A DNA stretch of 64,000 nucleotides, taken from positions 496,001 through 560,000 of the forward strand of contig NZ_BMTT01000001.1 in assembly GCF_014649815.1 (NCBI RefSeq), read 5' to 3'. Below, piece by piece: positions 28,749 through 37,528 of this stretch; the stretch's first letter is position 1; each line of letters begins with the position of its first letter. This DNA is from Streptomyces mutabilis. GTDB taxonomy: Bacteria; Actinomycetota; Actinomycetes; Streptomycetales; Streptomycetaceae. The position numbers and the translations under genes are program-made. The notes under the pieces are model-generated. The model was not told where the DNA came from. It did no database searches and was given only the letters and a program-made list of their open reading frames with translations.

Positions 28749-29732
28749 ATGAGTCACAACCAGCCGGGCCCGTACGGCGGGCAGCCCCAGCAGCCCGGAC
28801 CGTACGGCCAGCCGGGTCCGTACGGCCAGCAGCCGCCGCAGGCCCCCCAGCCCGGCTATGGCTACCCCCAGACGCCCCCGCCCGCGCAGCCCGGGTACGG
28901 CTACCCGCAGCAGCCCCAGCAGGGCGGCGTCCCGCCGCAGCAGCCGCCCTACGGCCAGCAGGCCCCGTACGGCCAGCAGCCGCCCTACGGCCAGCAGCCG
29001 TACGGCATGCCCCAGCCCCCGGCGCCGGGCGGCGGGAAGAAGAAGACGGGCCTGATCATCGGCGCGGTCGCCGTCGTGGCGGCGATCGGCGTGGGGGCGT
29101 ACTTCGTATTCGGCGGGGGCGGGAGCGGCGGCGGCTCGGACATCGCCGACGACGGGCCGCACAAGCTGACCACTCCGGCGACGGTGCTCGGCGGTGAGTA
29201 CAAGAAGGGCGACCGCGCGGACAGCGGCGGCTTCGACAAGAGCGACATCGAAGAGGCCGAGAAGCACGGGGTCAAGAACGCGCAGGACGTCAACGCGGGC
29301 TACGAGGCCGGGGACGAGACCAATCCGCTCTCCATGAAGATGATCAATTTCATGGGCGTGTACGGCGAGATCGAGGACCCGGAGAAGGTCGTCGACGCCA
29401 TGTTCGCGGAGCTGAAGAAGAACGCCTCCAAGGACGAGGAGACCGAGGGCCGGGTCGTCGGCAGCCCCAAGGAGTACAAGCCGAGCGACCTGGACGGCGC
29501 GATCCTGAAGTGCCAGGAGACCAAGATCAACAACGCCGACGCGGCGTCGGGTTCGGCGGCTTCCGGACCGTCGGAGTTCAGCATGCCGGTGTGCATCTGG
29601 GGTGACCACAGCACCCTCGGCGTCATCATCAACATGGACTTGGCCGACGCCATGGCGGGCAAGGCAGCCGACCTGGAGAAGGCCGCCGAACTCACCGCCA
29701 AGTTCCGCAAGGAGGTCCGCGTCAAGGTTTGA
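28749..29732 (+). CDS. PGPYGQ-repeat single-pass membrane protein
   Basis: 327 aa, start ATG 28749 after ctggagggga. Residues 1-95 are low-complexity Pro/Gly/Tyr/Gln repeats ([22 protein letters not shown]), cytoplasmic and probably disordered. A KKK-flanked membrane segment ([20 protein letters not shown]) follows at about 97-118, then a Gly/Ser linker and an extracellular domain of about 200 residues with two cysteines (LKCQET, MPVCIWG). This layout is common in Streptomyces envelope proteins. The function is unknown. It is convergent with clpX over a perfect terminator. Confidence 0.85.
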   Translation: MSHNQPGPYGGQPQQPGPYGQPGPYGQQPPQAPQPGYGYPQTPPPAQPGYGYPQQPQQGGVPPQQPPYGQQAPYGQQPPYGQQPYGMPQPPAPGGGKKKTGLIIGAVAVVAAIGVGAYFVFGGGGSGGGSDIADDGPHKLTTPATVLGGEYKKGDRADSGGFDKSDIEEAEKHGVKNAQDVNAGYEAGDETNPLSMKMINFMGVYGEIEDPEKVVDAMFAELKKNASKDEETEGRVVGSPKEYKPSDLDGAILKCQETKINNADAASGSAASGPSEFSMPVCIWGDHSTLGVIINMDLADAMAGKAADLEKAAELTAKFRKEVRVKV

Positions 29733-29746
29733 CGCGGACGCGCGAC

Positions 29747-29790
29747 AACGCGGAAGGGGCCCGGTCGGTCGACCGGGCCCCTTCCGCGTT
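29747..29790. terminator. Bidirectional terminator, PGPYGQ gene / clpX
   Basis: Perfect 20-bp arms (29747-29766 and 29771-29790) around the tetraloop ggtc. It lies between two convergent genes, so it serves both. Confidence 0.92.
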
Positions 29791-29798
29791 GCTGCTGC

Positions 29799-31085
29799 CT
29801 ACGCCGTCTTCTGCTCCCCCGACCCCCGCCCCCGCGAATCCCGCGGAATCAGCGTCGGGTTGACGTTGGAGAGGACCACGTCCGCCGTGATGACGACGCG
29901 GGCCACGTCCTTGCGGGACGGGACCTCGTACATCACGCCCTGGAGGACCTCCTCCATGATGGCCCGCAGGCCGCGGGCGCCGGTCTGGCGGAGGATGGCC
30001 TGGTCGGCGATGGCCTCCAGGGCCTCGCGCTCGAAGTCCAGCTCCACGCCGTCGAGTTCGAAGAGGCGCTCGTACTGCTTGACGAGGGCGTTGCGCGGCT
30101 CGACCAGGATCTGGAGCAGGGCCTCGCGGTCGAGGTTGTGGACCGAGGTGATGACCGGGAGGCGGCCGATGAACTCGGGGATCATGCCGAACTTGACCAG
30201 GTCCTCCGGCATGACCTGCTCGAACTGGTCCTTGGACTCGACCTCCCGCTTGGAGCGGATCTGCGCGCCGAAGCCGATGCCCTTGGCGCCGGCCCGGCCC
30301 TCGATGATCTTCTCCAGGCCCGCGAAGGCGCCGCCCACGATGAACAGGACATTCGTCGTGTCGATCTGGATGAACTCCTGGTGGGGGTGCTTGCGGCCGC
30401 CCTGGGGCGGGACCGAGGCGGTGGTGCCCTCCAGGATCTTCAGCAGGGCCTGCTGGACGCCCTCGCCGCTGACGTCTCGCGTGATCGACGGGTTCTCGCT
30501 CTTGCGCGCGACCTTGTCGATCTCGTCGATGTAGATGATCCCGGTCTCGGCCTTCTTGACGTCGTAGTCGGCGGCCTGGATCAGCTTCAGCAGGATGTTC
30601 TCGACGTCCTCGCCGACGTACCCCGCCTCGGTGAGCGCCGTGGCGTCGGCGATCGCGAAGGGGACGTTCAGCATGCGGGCGAGGGTCTGGGCGAGGAGGG
30701 TCTTGCCGGAGCCCGTGGGGCCCAGCAGGAGGATGTTGGACTTCGCCAACTCGATGGCGTCGTCGCGGCCTTGGGCGCCGCCGTTCTCGCCGGCCTGGAC
30801 CCGCTTGTAGTGGTTGTACACCGCGACCGACAGGGCCTTCTTGGCGGCCTCCTGGCCGACCACGTAGCCCTCGAGGAACTCGTAGATCTCGCGGGGCTTC
30901 GGGAGCTCCTCCCAGCGCACCTCGCTGGTCTCGGCGAGCTCTTCCTCGATGATCTCGTTGCAGAGATCGATGCACTCGTCGCAGATGTACACACCGGGCC
31001 CTGCGATGAGCTTCTTGACCTGCTTCTGGCTCTTGCCGCAGAACGAGCACTTGAGCAGATCGCCGCCGTCACCGATGCGTGCCAC
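29799..31085 (-). CDS. clpX: ATP-dependent Clp protease ATPase subunit ClpX
   Basis: 428 aa from GTG 31085 ([20 protein letters not shown]), with GAAGGGGAAG upstream; an in-frame start at 31136 is unlikely. N-terminal zinc-binding domain with CSFC...CDEC, Walker [15 protein letters not shown], Walker [10 protein letters not shown], pore loop GYVG and the ClpP-binding IGF loop (KGIGFGAQI). It unfolds substrates for ClpP1P2, encoded just upstream on the same strand. A stem-loop at 31204-31251 separates them. Confidence 0.97.
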   Translation of the reverse strand: MARIGDGGDLLKCSFCGKSQKQVKKLIAGPGVYICDECIDLCNEIIEEELAETSEVRWEELPKPREIYEFLEGYVVGQEAAKKALSVAVYNHYKRVQAGENGGAQGRDDAIELAKSNILLLGPTGSGKTLLAQTLARMLNVPFAIADATALTEAGYVGEDVENILLKLIQAADYDVKKAETGIIYIDEIDKVARKSENPSITRDVSGEGVQQALLKILEGTTASVPPQGGRKHPHQEFIQIDTTNVLFIVGGAFAGLEKIIEGRAGAKGIGFGAQIRSKREVESKDQFEQVMPEDLVKFGMIPEFIGRLPVITSVHNLDREALLQILVEPRNALVKQYERLFELDGVELDFEREALEAIADQAILRQTGARGLRAIMEEVLQGVMYEVPSRKDVARVVITADVVLSNVNPTLIPRDSRGRGSGEQKTA

Positions 31086-31203
31086 GGTGTGCTTCCCCTT
31101 CGCCTGGGAGACGCCGGGCCGCCGACGAGACGTCAACGGCCGGCGGACTCCTGGTGCTGCCTTATGTCCGACGGTACCTTGCCGGGCCCCCCGTCCGGGC
31201 CCC

Positions 31204-31251
31204 CCTTGGCACGGTTCGCTTTGACGTGAATCGCGTCAAACCGCGCCAAGG
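31204..31251 (-). terminator. Stem-loop between clpP2 and clpX
   Basis: Nested inverted repeat: outer ccttggc / gccaagg, inner tttgacg / cgtcaaa (31220-31226, 31234-31240). It begins 26 bp past the clpP2 stop and should terminate clpP1P2. The same bases read TTGACG, then 17 bp, then AACCGT on the minus strand, so a weak clpX promoter may overlap it. Confidence 0.6.
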
Positions 31252-31276
31252 AGCGGCAGACGATACAGCCTCCCGC

Positions 31277-31957
31277 CTAGCGGAGAGAGGAGTTGTCCAT
31301 CTTCCGGGTGGTGATGATTTGGTCGATCAGGCCGTACGCGAGCGAGTCCTCTGCCGTGAGGATCTTGTCGCGCTCGATGTCCTCGCGGATCTTCTCGACC
31401 GGCGTGGTGGAGTGCTTGGCCAGCATCTCCTCCAGCTGCGAGCGCATCCGCAGGATCTCGTTGGCGGCGATCTCCAGGTCGGAGACCTGGCCGCGGCCGG
31501 TCTCGCTGTACGGCTGGTGGATCAGGATCCGGGCGTTCGGCAGCGCCATGCGCTTGCCAGGCGTGCCGGCGGCCAGCAGGACGGCGGCGGCGGAGGCGGC
31601 CTGGCCCATGCAGACCGTCTGGATGTCCGGCTTCACGTACTGCATCGTGTCGTAGATGGCCGTGAGCGCCGTGAAGGAGCCGCCGGGGCTGTTGATGTAG
31701 ACCGAGATGTCCCGGTCGGGGTCCATCGACTCCAGGCACAGGAGCTGCGCCATGACGTCGTTGGCGGAGGCGTCGTCGATCTGGACGCCGAGGAAGATCA
31801 CGCGCTCCTCGAAGAGCTTCGCGTACGGGTCGTACTCGCGCACGCCCTGGGAGGTGCGCTCGACGAAGCGCGGGATCACGTAGCGGGACTCGGCGCTCGG
31901 GCCGGTGTACTCGGCGCGCGTGCGGTCGTACAGGCCGCTGCCGGGGAAGTCGTTCAC
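31277..31957 (-). CDS. clpP2: Clp protease proteolytic subunit ClpP2
   Basis: 226 aa from GTG 31957 ([20 protein letters not shown]), preceded by AGGAGACACT. Serine protease with the catalytic Ser in [13 protein letters not shown] and His in LIHQPYSET. It forms mixed ClpP1P2 tetradecamers with the 81-bp upstream gene product. In Streptomyces this pair affects differentiation and degrades regulators. Confidence 0.96.
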   Translation of the reverse strand: MNDFPGSGLYDRTRAEYTGPSAESRYVIPRFVERTSQGVREYDPYAKLFEERVIFLGVQIDDASANDVMAQLLCLESMDPDRDISVYINSPGGSFTALTAIYDTMQYVKPDIQTVCMGQAASAAAVLLAAGTPGKRMALPNARILIHQPYSETGRGQVSDLEIAANEILRMRSQLEEMLAKHSTTPVEKIREDIERDKILTAEDSLAYGLIDQIITTRKMDNSSLR

Positions 31958-32038
31958 AGTGTCTCCTGGAAAGGGGCTGAGGCGTCGGCTGGGGGCAGGC
32001 TGGGACACGCTCTCGGACCCGCTGGGGTCCGGGAGGGC

Positions 32039-32656
32039 TCAGGCCCCGGTGCCGCCGCCGCCCGGCATGCCGGCGGCCGTGGTGATCACGTCGTCGACGA
32101 GGCCGTACTCCTTGGCCTCGAAGGCGTCGAACCAGCGGTCGCGGTCCGAGTCGCGGGTGATCTGCTCGATCGTCTGACCGGTGTGCTGGGCCGTGAGCTC
32201 GGCCATGCGCCGCTTGGTGTGCAGCAGCCGCTCGGCGTGGATCTTGATGTCCGAGGCCGAGCCGGCGAGACCGGCGGAGGGCTGGTGGATCAAAATCTCG
32301 GCGTTCGGGAGCGCGAAGCGCTTGCCCGGGGTGCCCGCGCTGAGCAGGAACTGACCCATGGAGGCGGCCAGACCCATGGCGATGGTCACCACATCGTTCT
32401 TGATGTACTGCATGGTGTCGTAGATCGCCATGCCGGCCGTGATCGAACCGCCCGGGCTGTTGATGTACAGGAAGATGTCCTTGTCCGGATCGGCGGCAAG
32501 GAGCAGCAGCTGTGCGGTGATCTTGTTGGCGATGTCGTCGTCGACCGGCTGGCCGAGGAAGATGATCCGCTCGCCGAGCAGCCGGTTGTAGACCTGGTCG
32601 CCGAGGCCACCACCGATGGAGGGCTCGCCGGCGGCTGAGGGCATCAGATTCGTCAC
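32039..32656 (-). CDS. clpP1: Clp protease proteolytic subunit ClpP1
   Basis: 205 aa from GTG 32656 ([20 protein letters not shown]), with AGGTGG upstream. The catalytic Ser lies in [13 protein letters not shown] and His in LIHQPSAG. It is the first gene of the clpP1-clpP2 operon. Its upstream region (143-159 bp before the start) carries a ClgR-like site, and a MarR/ClgR-type activation circuit is known for Streptomyces clpP1P2. Confidence 0.96.
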   Translation of the reverse strand: MTNLMPSAAGEPSIGGGLGDQVYNRLLGERIIFLGQPVDDDIANKITAQLLLLAADPDKDIFLYINSPGGSITAGMAIYDTMQYIKNDVVTIAMGLAASMGQFLLSAGTPGKRFALPNAEILIHQPSAGLAGSASDIKIHAERLLHTKRRMAELTAQHTGQTIEQITRDSDRDRWFDAFEAKEYGLVDDVITTAAGMPGGGGTGA

Positions 32657-32798
32657 GTATCCACCTGCTCGTCTTACGACGGCGCCGGGCCGTCTCACGT
32701 TTCCCTGCGGGGCTGGAGCCGCTTTCGGAGACTCCCCTGCCCTCGTATTCATGGACCCTAACGCGGTGACCCTGCGGTGCCATCCCGGTTCCGCGGGT

Positions 32799-32815
32799 GT
32801 TCGCCGGGGGCGTAG
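32799..32815 (-). promoter_or_regulatory. ClgR-like operator upstream of clpP1
   Basis: On the minus strand it reads CTACGCCCCCGGCGAAC, an imperfect inverted repeat with CGC, 5 bp, GCG. This matches the core of the ClgR box known for actinobacterial clp promoters (CGC-Y-NNN-R-GCG with T/A flanks). It lies 143 bp before the clpP1 start. Confidence 0.5.
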
Positions 32816-32888
32816 CGCTCCGCGGGGTGCGGGTGCGGGTGCGGAGCCTCGCCGTCGAGGTGGGGGTTGGTCGCCGGGTGCGGCTTCT

Positions 32889-32920
32889 CGTGGTTGCTCG
32901 CGCCGTTCCCCGCGCCCCTG
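32889..32920. repeat. Streptomyces intergenic repeat, second copy
   Basis: tggttgctcgcgccgttccc followed by cgcgcccctg is a diverged copy of the element at 24551-24578. Both lie just beyond a gene terminator. Confidence 0.6.
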
Positions 32921-32942
32921 GCGGGGTGCCCCGCCGTACGCG

Positions 32943-32979
32943 GAACGGGCCCCGGCACTGATCGTCCCGGGGCCCGTTC
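32943..32979 (-). terminator. Terminator of tig
   Basis: 13-bp arms gaacgggccccgg / ccggggcccgttc with an 11-nt loop, 28 bp past the tig stop. Confidence 0.85.
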
Positions 32980-33007
32980 TGCGTCCGTCTGCGGAGGCGC
33001 GAGGGTC

Positions 33008-34402
33008 TCAGCCCTCGGTCTTCTCCTCGGCCTTGTCGTCGCCCGACTCGGTGGACTCGGCGGCGGCCTCGGCGGCCTCCTCCGTCTCCTCCTCGTCGTC
33101 CAGGTCGACGACCTCGCCGTTGGTGTCCTTGACCGTGGCCTTCTCGACCACGACGGCCAGGGCCTTGCCGCGGGCGACCTCGCCGACGAGGAGCGGGACC
33201 TGGCCCTGCTCGACGACGGCCTGGGCGAACTGGTCGGGGGACATGCCGGAGGAGGAGGCGCGGCGCATGAGGTGCTCGGTGAGCTCCTCCTGGCTGACGT
33301 TGAGCTTCTCCTGCTTGACCAGCTCGTCGAGGACGAACTGGGTCTTGATGCCCTTGACCGCGGCCTCGCGGGTCTCGGTGTCGAACTCCTCGGCCGTCTT
33401 GCCCTGGATCTCGAGGTACTTCTCGAGGTCCAGACCCATCTGGCCGAGCTGGTGGTGCTCGAGGTTGTGCTTACGGGTGTTGATCTCGTCCTCGAGGAGC
33501 TTCTCGGGGACGGGGACCTCGACCAGCTCGAGCAGCTTGTCCAGGACGCGCTCCTGGGCCTGCGTGGCCTGGTCGTACTGCTTCATGTTGGCGAGGCGCT
33601 TGCGGCTGTCGGCGCGCAGCTCCTCCAGGGTGTCGAACTCCGACGCGAGCTGCGCGAAGTCGTCGTCCAGCTCGGGCAGCTCACGCTTGGCGACCTGGGT
33701 GACCTTGACGGTGACCTCGGCCTCCTTGCCGGCCGCCGAGCCGCCCTTGAGCTCGGAGGTGAAGGTGGCCTCGCCACCGGCCTCCAGGCCCTTCACGGCG
33801 TCGTCGATGCCTTCCAGCAGCTCGCCCGAGCCGATGGTGTAGGAAACGCCGTCGGCGACGCCGTCCTCGAGGACCTCGCCGTCGACCTTGGCCTGCAGGT
33901 CGATGGTGACCACGTCGCCGTCCTCGGCGGCGCGCTCGACCGGGGAGGTGGAGGCGAAGCGCTCGCGCAGCTGCTCGACCGACTTCTCCACGTCCTCGTC
34001 GGTGACCTCGACGGCGTCGACCTCGACCTCGATGCCGGAGAAGTCCGGGATCTCGACGGTCGGGCGGACGTCGACCTCCGCGGTGAAGTTCAGCGTCTCG
34101 CCGTCCTTCAGCTCGGTGATGTCGACCTCGGGCTGACCCAGCGGGTTCAGGTCGGCCTCGTTGACCGCGTCGGTGTAGAACTTCGGGAGCGCGTCGTTGA
34201 CGGCCTCCTCCAGAACGGCGCCGCGGCCGAACCGCTGGTCGATGACCCGGGCCGGGATCTTGCCCTTGCGGAAGCCCTTCACCGTGACCTGCTGGTTGAT
34301 CTTCTTGTACGCCGCGTCGAGGCTGTCCTTGAGCTCCTCGAAGGGCACCTCGACAGTGAGCCGAACCCGGGTCGGGTTCAGGGTCTCCACGGCGCTCTTC
34401 AC
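33008..34402 (-). CDS. tig: Trigger factor
   Basis: 464-aa ribosome-associated chaperone and prolyl isomerase. The ribosome-binding loop GFRKGKIP lies at about 43-50, an FKBP-type PPIase domain at about 160-245, and the helical C-terminal arm domain follows. The tail after 435 is highly acidic ([19 protein letters not shown]). ATG 34402 follows AAGGAGAC. It heads the tig-clpP1-clpP2-clpX quality-control cluster but has its own promoter and terminator. Confidence 0.97.
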   Translation of the reverse strand: MKSAVETLNPTRVRLTVEVPFEELKDSLDAAYKKINQQVTVKGFRKGKIPARVIDQRFGRGAVLEEAVNDALPKFYTDAVNEADLNPLGQPEVDITELKDGETLNFTAEVDVRPTVEIPDFSGIEVEVDAVEVTDEDVEKSVEQLRERFASTSPVERAAEDGDVVTIDLQAKVDGEVLEDGVADGVSYTIGSGELLEGIDDAVKGLEAGGEATFTSELKGGSAAGKEAEVTVKVTQVAKRELPELDDDFAQLASEFDTLEELRADSRKRLANMKQYDQATQAQERVLDKLLELVEVPVPEKLLEDEINTRKHNLEHHQLGQMGLDLEKYLEIQGKTAEEFDTETREAAVKGIKTQFVLDELVKQEKLNVSQEELTEHLMRRASSSGMSPDQFAQAVVEQGQVPLLVGEVARGKALAVVVEKATVKDTNGEVVDLDDEEETEEAAEAAAESTESGDDKAEEKTEG

Positions 34403-34513
34403 GGTTCGGTCTCCTTGGTGGCTGACTTCTTGGGTTCTGCCGGGGCCAGGGGCGTCCGGCGGATTCGCCGCCCGGAGACTTCAGACTCTGAGACACACGG
34501 GCGTGCAGCTTGC

Positions 34514-34542
34514 ATAGTAACGGCAGCGACTACACCGCCCAA
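34514..34542 (-). promoter_or_regulatory. Promoter of tig
   Basis: Minus strand: -35 TTGGGC (34542-34537), 17-bp spacer, -10 TACTAT (34519-34514). Transcription would start near 34507, giving a leader of about 105 nt. It lies 30 bp from the tRNA-Pro 3' end. Confidence 0.65.
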
Positions 34543-34571
34543 AAGGCGATCACCCGGTGGTCGGTCGGTGG

Positions 34572-34645
34572 TCGGGGTGGCGGGATTTGAACCCACGGCC
34601 TTCCGCTCCCAAAGCGGACGCGCTACCAAGCTGCGCCACACCCCG
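34572..34645 (-). tRNA. tRNA-Pro (UGG)
   Basis: 74 nt including discriminator A. Acceptor arms CGGGGTG / CACCCCG, anticodon stem TCCGC / GCGGA with loop TTTGGGA (anticodon TGG), and T arm GTGGGTTCAAATCCCGC. No CCA is encoded. Confidence 0.97.
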
Positions 34646-34807
34646 TCTGGTGCGACACGTAGGGTACATGCCGTCAGGCACCGGGTACCCCCGGTTTCCC
34701 GGGCGCCCGTGGAGGTCCGGCGCGGACCGGAAGGGGTGTGCGGGAACGGGGTGCGACCCGCTACGATGCCTGCAGTGCCGCGGTCACCGACCTGCGGCGC
34801 GTGCTGT

Positions 34808-34878
34808 GCGGGCGTAGCTCAATGGTAGAGCCCTAGTCTTCCAAACTAGCTACGCGGGTTCGATTCCCGTCGCCCGCT
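34808..34878 (+). tRNA. tRNA-Gly (UCC)
   Basis: 71 nt. Acceptor GCGGGCG / CGCCCGC, D loop with AGCTCAATGGTAGAGC, anticodon stem CTAGT / ACTAG with loop CTTCCAA (anticodon TCC), and T arm CGGGTTCGATTCCCG. No CCA is encoded. A U-tailed terminator follows 8 bp later. Confidence 0.97.
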
Positions 34879-34886
34879 CCGAGAGG

Positions 34887-34928
34887 CCTCCGGCCCGATC
34901 CCTTCAGGGGATCGGGCCGGAGGTCTTT
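34887..34928 (+). terminator. Terminator of tRNA-Gly
   Basis: 16-bp arms cctccggcccgatccc / gggatcgggccggagg, followed by tctttt. This is the only hairpin in the window with a real T tract. Confidence 0.92.
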
Positions 34929-34967
34929 TGTGCGGTGCGGGTCCGGGCCGGCCGGGGTGCTGCCCGG

Positions 34968-35162
34968 TCAGAACTGGATCGAGTTGACGGTGTCCGCTAT
35001 CGAGTCCAGGAACCGCTGGATGTCGTCGGCCATGCCGGTCGAGGCCAGGAAGAAGCCGAAGAGGACGGCGACGATCGCCGGGCCCGCCTTGATGGAGCCT
35101 CCTCGGATCAGCACCACCAGGACGATCGCCAACAGCAGCACCACTGACAGTGAAATGGCCAC
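34968..35162 (-). CDS. Small conserved membrane protein, 64 aa
   Basis: MAISLSVVLLLAIVLVVLIR is an N-terminal membrane segment. A short loop with GGSIKAGPAIVAVLFGFFLA forms a second, and an amphipathic helix DDIQRFLDSIADTVNSIQF ends the protein. The function is unknown; I recall similar small proteins near the tRNA genes in other Streptomyces. ATG 35162 has only a weak ribosome-binding site. It is convergent with tRNA-Gly. Confidence 0.75.
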   Translation of the reverse strand: MAISLSVVLLLAIVLVVLIRGGSIKAGPAIVAVLFGFFLASTGMADDIQRFLDSIADTVNSIQF

Positions 35163-35826
35163 AACTGATCACACCCTCGATCGGTCCGCTCTCCCGGCCC
35201 GGAGGTGCGGCCGCGCACACCCCCGCCAGGACCATCGTGCCACCAACCGGGCCCGGCTATGCGGCGGGTGACGCATCGTCGGCCGGTTCCGGGGCCCGGC
35301 GCCGCCGCACACGCGCGGACGCACCCCACGATGCCACCCCGTACAGGAATTCGACAGGACACTCGTGCGGGGAATTCCGGCCGCTTCGTTTCGATGTCCA
35401 CACAACGCGTTCGCAGATATTTCGGATTACCCGGGGACGCACACCGACGGGTGCATCACAGGGAGATCACAGGATCACCTCAAGGTCTCCGCCAGGCCGC
35501 GGAGGCGGACATTCCAGGGAAGTCACCCTCCGGTCTTATGCGCTGTTTAGTCATGACGTGTCATGACAAGCAGGGCGGCCCGGACGCCCCTTCGGTATAC
35601 GGCGACTTTCCGCGCTGTGGCGGAGGTCATGCCACCGCCCGGGCCGAGTTCCCCGAATTGCGGGGTACTCGCCAGGCACTCGGGATCCGAATACAGGAAT
35701 GACGTCGAAGGTTTTACGGAATCCCACGGAGAACGCTAGGGTGCCTCAGATGTTCTACGCTGCCTCGTCCCCCACCAGAGCAGCGAGGTCCTGTGACGAC
35801 TCGCCGATTCTCCGGCGGGGGGTTGC
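35163..35826. other. 664-bp intergenic region with palindromic motif
   Basis: No convincing gene. It lies between the divergent small membrane gene and the acyltransferase. Base composition is less GC-rich than its surroundings (35390-35570). It contains a double GTCATGAC palindrome (35550-35567) and, nearer the acyltransferase, a TAGGGT hexamer (35736-35741) that could be a -10 element. Confidence 0.6.
35550..35567. promoter_or_regulatory. Double GTCATGAC palindrome
   Basis: Two copies of the self-complementary octamer gtcatgac start at 35550 and 35560, exactly 10 bp (one helical turn) apart. This spacing suits cooperative binding by a dimeric regulator. It lies 260 bp upstream of the acyltransferase start. 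Confidence 0.45.
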
Positions 35827-36993
35827 ATGACGAGCTCGCTGCGACCGCACGGCGACCGGAAGACGCCGTCCCCACCGGATCAGCAGACACGACCGGGCCG
35901 ACAGCGCGACGCGTTCTTCGACAACGCCAAGTACCTGGCGATCGTGCTGGTCGGCGTCGGTCACGCCTGGGGCCAGGTCCTGGACGGGAACCGGACCGTG
36001 GAGACCCTGTACCGGGTCCTGTACACGTTCCACATGCCGGCGTTCATCATCATCTCCGGCTACTTCTCGCGCAGTTTCGACCTGAGCCCCAAGCGCGTGA
36101 AACGCCTGATCACCGGCGTCGTCGTCCCCTACGTCGTCTTCGAGGTCGGCTACGCGCTGCACCGCCGCTTCAGCGAGGACCCGGGCAACGACATCAGCCT
36201 GCTGGACCCCACCTACCTCCTGTGGTTCCTTGCCGCGCTGTTCGTCTGGCGGCTGACCACCCCCATCTGGAAGACGGTCCGCTGGCCGCTGCCGATCGCC
36301 CTGGTGATCGCGGCGCTGGCCTCCGTGACGCCCAGCATCGGCAACGACCTGAACATGCAGCGGGTACTGCAGTTCCTGCCGTGCTTCGTGCTGGGCCTGG
36401 TGCTGCGCCCCGAGCACTTCCAGTTGGTGCGGCGCCGGTCGGTGCGGATCCTGTCCGTGCCGGTGGTCGCCGTGTCGGCGGTCGTCTCCTGGTGGTCGGT
36501 GCCGCGCATGGAGACCGGCTGGTTCTACCGAAACGCCGCCGTGCAGGACACCGGTGGCCCCTGGTGGTCCGGGCCCGTCCTGACGCTGGCGCTCTTCGGC
36601 TGCTCGGTCGTGCTGACCGCGTGCTTCTTCGCCTGGGTGCCGGGCCGGCGCATGTGGTTCACCGCGCTCGGCGCGGGCACGATCTACGGCTACCTGCTGC
36701 ACGGCTTCGTGGTGAAGGAGGGCACCTTCGCGGGCTGGTTCCACGCCTCGGTGTGGGACACGCCGCTCGGTGAGATCGGGATCACCGTCCTGGGAGCCAC
36801 CCTCATCACCCTGCTGTGCACCAAGCCCGTCCAGCGGGTCCTGCGGTGCGTGGTGGAACCGAAGATGGAGTGGGCCTTCAAGCGTGATCCCGGCGAGGCC
36901 GCCCGGGGCCGTGAAGGGCGGGAGTGGACCGAGGGACGCGAGGCGGAAGGGGCGCGCGCGTCCAGCGAGGCCGGCGAGAAGGTGTCCGTCTGA
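35827..36993 (+). CDS. Acyltransferase 3 family membrane protein
   Basis: 388 aa with about 10 membrane segments. The opening after a 25-residue polar leader, RDAFFDNAKYLAIVLVGVGH, contains the conserved histidine of acyltransferase-3/OafA-type proteins. FHMPAFIIISGYF is the second signature. Such proteins O-acylate surface sugars or lipids. The C-terminal 45 residues are charged and cytoplasmic. GGCGGGGGG precedes ATG 35827. It is convergent with the HD gene; its stop codon is the first unit of an 8-bp tandem repeat. Confidence 0.82.
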   Translation: MTSSLRPHGDRKTPSPPDQQTRPGRQRDAFFDNAKYLAIVLVGVGHAWGQVLDGNRTVETLYRVLYTFHMPAFIIISGYFSRSFDLSPKRVKRLITGVVVPYVVFEVGYALHRRFSEDPGNDISLLDPTYLLWFLAALFVWRLTTPIWKTVRWPLPIALVIAALASVTPSIGNDLNMQRVLQFLPCFVLGLVLRPEHFQLVRRRSVRILSVPVVAVSAVVSWWSVPRMETGWFYRNAAVQDTGGPWWSGPVLTLALFGCSVVLTACFFAWVPGRRMWFTALGAGTIYGYLLHGFVVKEGTFAGWFHASVWDTPLGEIGITVLGATLITLLCTKPVQRVLRCVVEPKMEWAFKRDPGEAARGREGREWTEGREAEGARASSEAGEKVSV

Positions 36994-37022
36994 GGTCCTG
37001 AGGTCCTGAGGTCCTGAGGTCC
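36991..37022. repeat. Tandem repeat (tgaggtcc) x4
   Basis: Four perfect 8-bp units fill the whole gap between the acyltransferase stop (tga at 36991-36993) and the stop of the convergent HD gene (cta at 37022-37024). Slippage here would not change either protein. Confidence 0.97.
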
Positions 37023-37451
37023 TAGTGTTCGTCCGGCAGACCGAGGAGTGCGCGCATGCGCGTGTACTTCTCGGTCAGTCGTGTGCGTGTGGCTTCGTCC
37101 AGGACCGCGACCCGTGCCGGGTCGGCGTTGTGCGCCAGGTCCGCCTCCTTGACCAGCGGTGCGCCGGGCGTGGCGAGGATGCGTGCGGCGTACGCCTCGG
37201 GCGGTTCCCCGGCCCGCCTGGTGAGGGCCAGGACGATGTCCTTGGTACGGCGGCTCAGCGCGGCCTCGCACAGCCGGTCCTCGGTCAGCGCGTCGTCCTC
37301 CACGGCGTCGTGCAGCCAGGCCGCCGCGATCTGCTCGTCGTCCCCGCCACGCCGCCGCACGCCCTCGGCTACGGCCCGCAGGTGTTCGGCGTACGGCCGT
37401 TCCCGCCTTGTCGGTCTGCCCGGCGTGGGCGGCGCGGGCGACGGCCTCCAC
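37022..37451 (-). pseudogene. HD-domain phosphohydrolase, frameshifted
   Basis: The 5' part encodes MEAVARAAHAGQTDKAG (GTG 37451; the true start may be slightly upstream), and the 3' part encodes the rest of the HD domain, RRRGGDDEQIAAAWLHDAVE (HD pair in WLHDAVEDD), to a stop at 37022. They are in different frames: one extra T near 37400 (GGGAACGG where GGGACGG would continue the protein as GRPYAEHLRAVAEGV) breaks the gene. Intact members of this RelA/SpoT-like HD group are about 140-150 aa. Either a recent inactivation or a sequencing error. Confidence 0.75.
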
Positions 37452-37528
37452 CTCGGTCAGCGAGAGCCGGGCGGGGGTGTGGGCGGTGTGGAGGGTGCGG
37501 GTGGGGTGTGGGGCGCGGGGCCAGTGTG

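Noticed and set aside
34572-34878. tRNA pair checked as an integration site of a genomic island.
   Set aside because: No integrase gene and no repeated tRNA 3' end is visible nearby; both tRNAs are complete.
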